A DNA stretch of 7,327 bases from BS150m-G50 sp964501185 [NCBI: uncultured Bacteroidia bacterium] (GTDB lineage Bacteria; CAIWAD01; BS150m-G50), in the NCBI GenBank assembly GCA_964501185.1, contig CAZCRT010000013.1:1-7327 (forward strand). Direction: 5' to 3'. This document shows positions 6,764 through 7,327 of the stretch, in pieces. Position 1 is the first letter of the stretch. The number at the start of each line of letters is the position of its first letter. The notes beneath the pieces are model-generated. The model had not been told where the DNA came from and did no database searches. It saw only the letters and a program-made list of their open reading frames with translations. The translations under genes were made by a program, and so were the position numbers.

Positions 6764-6810
6764 GCCCCGAGGGGGCGCAAGAATATAGCCTGGCGGGTTT
6801 ACCCCCAGGC
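6764..6810. repeat. REP-like pair of hairpins after the MCE gene
   Basis: Two GC-rich palindromes lie in tandem: GCCCC-GAG-GGGGC (6764-6776), and GCCTGG plus GGG (6788-6797, one bulged C) pairing with CCC plus CCAGGC (6802-6810) over a TTTA loop. They are joined by GCAAGAATATA. No T-run follows the second, so it is not a classical terminator, though it may stop or protect the operon transcript, which ends 26 bases upstream. The paired layout resembles repeated extragenic palindromes; that resemblance is from memory and was not searched. Confidence 0.5.
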
Positions 6811-6846
6811 GAAGATTTAGTGTATCTTGTACGTCAATCCTGACGA

Positions 6847-6920
6847 CCTGTTCAATGGCTTATGCTTCCAGTAGGATTTCTTCCTGTTTTCTGGTACAAT
6901 GCCTGAAAGCCATTGACAGG
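6847..6920. repeat. 74-base nested inverted repeat
   Basis: Outer arms CCTGTTCAATGGCTT (6847-6861) and AAGCCATTGACAGG (6907-6920) pair over 14 bases with one bulged T. Inside, CCAG (6868-6871) can pair with CTGG (6891-6894), and AGGA with TCCT around TTTCT (about 6873-6885). An extended -10-like TGGTACAAT (6892-6900) lies in the right part. It could be a small structured RNA, a short mobile palindrome, or an operator. The AAAGCCATT core recurs at 7191-7199. Confidence 0.45.
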
Positions 6921-7040
6921 CCCTGACATTTCTGAGCTGAGGGTACGAGAAAAGCTACAATTTCTGATGGAAAGTGCTGTATGATAAAGCTGTAATATTT
7001 GATCTGGACAACACCCTCGTCGATTGCTTTGCACTGACCT
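6903..7040 (+). repeat. Direct repeat, copy A (promoter plus HAD gene start)
   Basis: This stretch repeats at 7188-7327. The upstream part (6903-6985) aligns at about 70% identity by my hand count, with one or two single-base gaps. The last 55 bases (6986-7040) are identical to 7273-7327. The spacing between copies is 285 bases in the flank and 287 in the coding part. The second copy may continue past the window edge. Confidence 0.8.
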
Positions 7041-7112
7041 GCGGTCTGTGCAAAGGCGATGATACGATATCCTTACATTCGTTAGATCGTAGCATCGATA
7101 CCATGGCAATGT
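7027..7112. repeat. 86-bp hairpin repeat, unit 1
   Basis: Unit 1 starts with a 29-base hairpin: CTTTGCACTGACC (7027-7039), loop TGC, GGTCTGTGCAAAG (7043-7055), 13 pairs with one mismatch. A second hairpin follows, CGATGATACGAT (7057-7068) against ATCGTAGCATCG (7086-7097), 12 pairs with one mismatch and a 17-base loop. The unit repeats 86 bases on. Because 86 is not a multiple of 3, the repetition is at the DNA or RNA level, not a protein repeat. Confidence 0.7.
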
Positions 7113-7190
7113 CTTTGCACAGTCCTACGGACCATGCAAAGGCGATGGAAAGATATCCTTACGTTTACCAGATAGTAGCATCGATATCTG
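7113..7190. repeat. 86-bp hairpin repeat, unit 2
   Basis: Offset exactly 86 from unit 1. The first hairpin is kept as CTTTGCA (7113-7119) with TGCAAAG (7135-7141) plus GTCC/GGAC, with a two-base mismatch and loop TAC. The second is weaker: CGATG (7143-7147) with CATCG (7179-7183). From 7135 to 7190 about 46 of 56 bases match unit 1. The TGCAAAGGCGATG, GATATCCTTAC and GTAGCATCGATA blocks are the most conserved. Confidence 0.65.
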
Positions 7191-7217
7191 AAAGCCATTT
7201 CCAGGCCATATCATTTC

Positions 7218-7247
7218 TTGAGCTGAGGGCACAGCAAGAACTACAAT
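7218..7247 (+). promoter_or_regulatory. Predicted promoter of the intact HAD gene
   Basis: TTGAGC (7218-7223) and TACAAT (7242-7247) are separated by 18 bases, a fair sigma70 match, with the start codon 17-20 bases downstream of the -10 box. The same arrangement in copy A (CTGAGC 6932-6937, TACAAT 6956-6961) has lost a T in the -35 region. The leader would be very short, about 10-13 bases. Confidence 0.45.
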
Positions 7248-7263
7248 ACTTGAGACTGAGTAC

Positions 7264-7327
7264 ATGATGATAAAAGCTGTAATATTTGATCTGGACAACA
7301 CCCTCGTCGATTGCTTTGCACTGACCT
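7264..7327 (+). CDS. HAD-superfamily hydrolase, N-terminal end (partial)
   Basis: The frame starts ATG ATG at 7264/7267 and reads MIKAVIFDLDNTLVD then CFALT before the window ends. DLDNT is HAD motif I: the first Asp is the nucleophile and the second the acid/base of a phosphatase, phosphoglycolate-phosphatase-like or dehalogenase-type enzyme acting in the cytoplasm. Only about 20 residues are present, so substrate and subfamily cannot be told. The second ATG gives the usual MIKAVIFDLDNTLVD start; only weak GAG-type ribosome sites (GAGACTGAG, 7252-7260) precede it. The last 13 bases before the final T are again the left arm of the 86-bp unit's hairpin (7314-7326), so it must be asked whether this copy also runs into hairpin repeats. 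Confidence 0.7.
   Translation, partial: MMIKAVIFDLDNTLVDCFALT

Larger units (their letters stand above)
6974..7267 (+). pseudogene. Decayed duplicate of a HAD-hydrolase gene start
   Basis: A 97-codon frame can be read from GTG 6974, beginning MLYDKAVIFDLDNTLVDCFALT, and only this first part resembles a protein: KAVIFDLDNTLVD is the HAD motif I with both catalytic Asp. The remaining 75 or so residues come from the 86-bp hairpin repeats and the second promoter copy, so they look like a read-through, not a HAD cap domain. The ATG at 6981 that corresponds to the intact copy is out of frame, since copy A lacks one A in the run after ATGAT, and it meets a stop after four codons. The -35-like box is also weaker (CTGAGC at 6932-6937 against TTGAGC in the second copy). 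The frame's stop overlaps the second copy's start as ATGA. I read it as a non-functional duplicate; a short leader peptide is a remote alternative. Confidence 0.55.

Noticed and set aside
7027-7190. The repeats as a CRISPR array
   Set aside because: There are only two long, imperfect 86-bp units, with similarity running through the whole unit and no unique spacers or cas genes.
6974-7267. The 97-codon frame as a genuine small HAD protein
   Set aside because: Beyond about residue 22 it translates hairpin repeats and a promoter copy, and lacks HAD motifs II to IV.

Overview
The window reads as a bacterial chromosome segment of roughly 50% GC, all housekeeping genes on the + strand. The gene set is DNA topoisomerase I, a XerC-type recombinase, short ribosome hibernation factor, HPr kinase/phosphorylase, mannose-family PTS IIA and IIB without a permease, and an MCE/MlaD protein. 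Coupling HPF, HprK and Man-type PTS pieces is typical of Gram-negative Desulfobacterota/'Deltaproteobacteria' and relatives. The MCE gene also argues for a diderm. This placement is an inference from gene content; I cannot identify the species.

Positions 1-626: an AT-richer, accessory-looking stretch. A + strand reading frame enters from the left edge and stops at 181-183. A hairpin (186-213) follows, and a minus-strand frame (about 610 down to 224, broken by one TGA) converges on it. This minus-strand frame looks like a gene remnant. A near-consensus sigma70 promoter (537-565) sits inside it and probably drives topA.

Positions 627-3729: topA (706 aa, three C-terminal zinc ribbons, an unusual Leu in the Toprim DxDxE motif), a 97-base spacer with two hairpins, then xerC with all six catalytic residues.

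Positions 3762-6738: a tight operon hpf - hprK - PTS IIA - PTS IIB - mce. Junctions are 3 bases apart or overlap by 4 to 14 bases, so translation is probably coupled. RapZ, HPr, EI, IIC and IID are not in the window, so the PTS proteins look regulatory rather than transporting sugar. The MCE protein adds an envelope lipid-transport component to the unit.

Positions 6739-7327: non-coding, repeat-rich DNA. It holds a REP-like pair of hairpins (6764-6810), a 74-base nested inverted repeat (6847-6920), a decayed copy of a HAD-hydrolase promoter plus gene start (about 6903-7040), an 86-bp tandem repeat with hairpins (7027 to about 7190), and a second, intact-looking HAD gene start (ATG 7264 or 7267) cut by the right edge. 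This right-hand region is the least explained part of the window.
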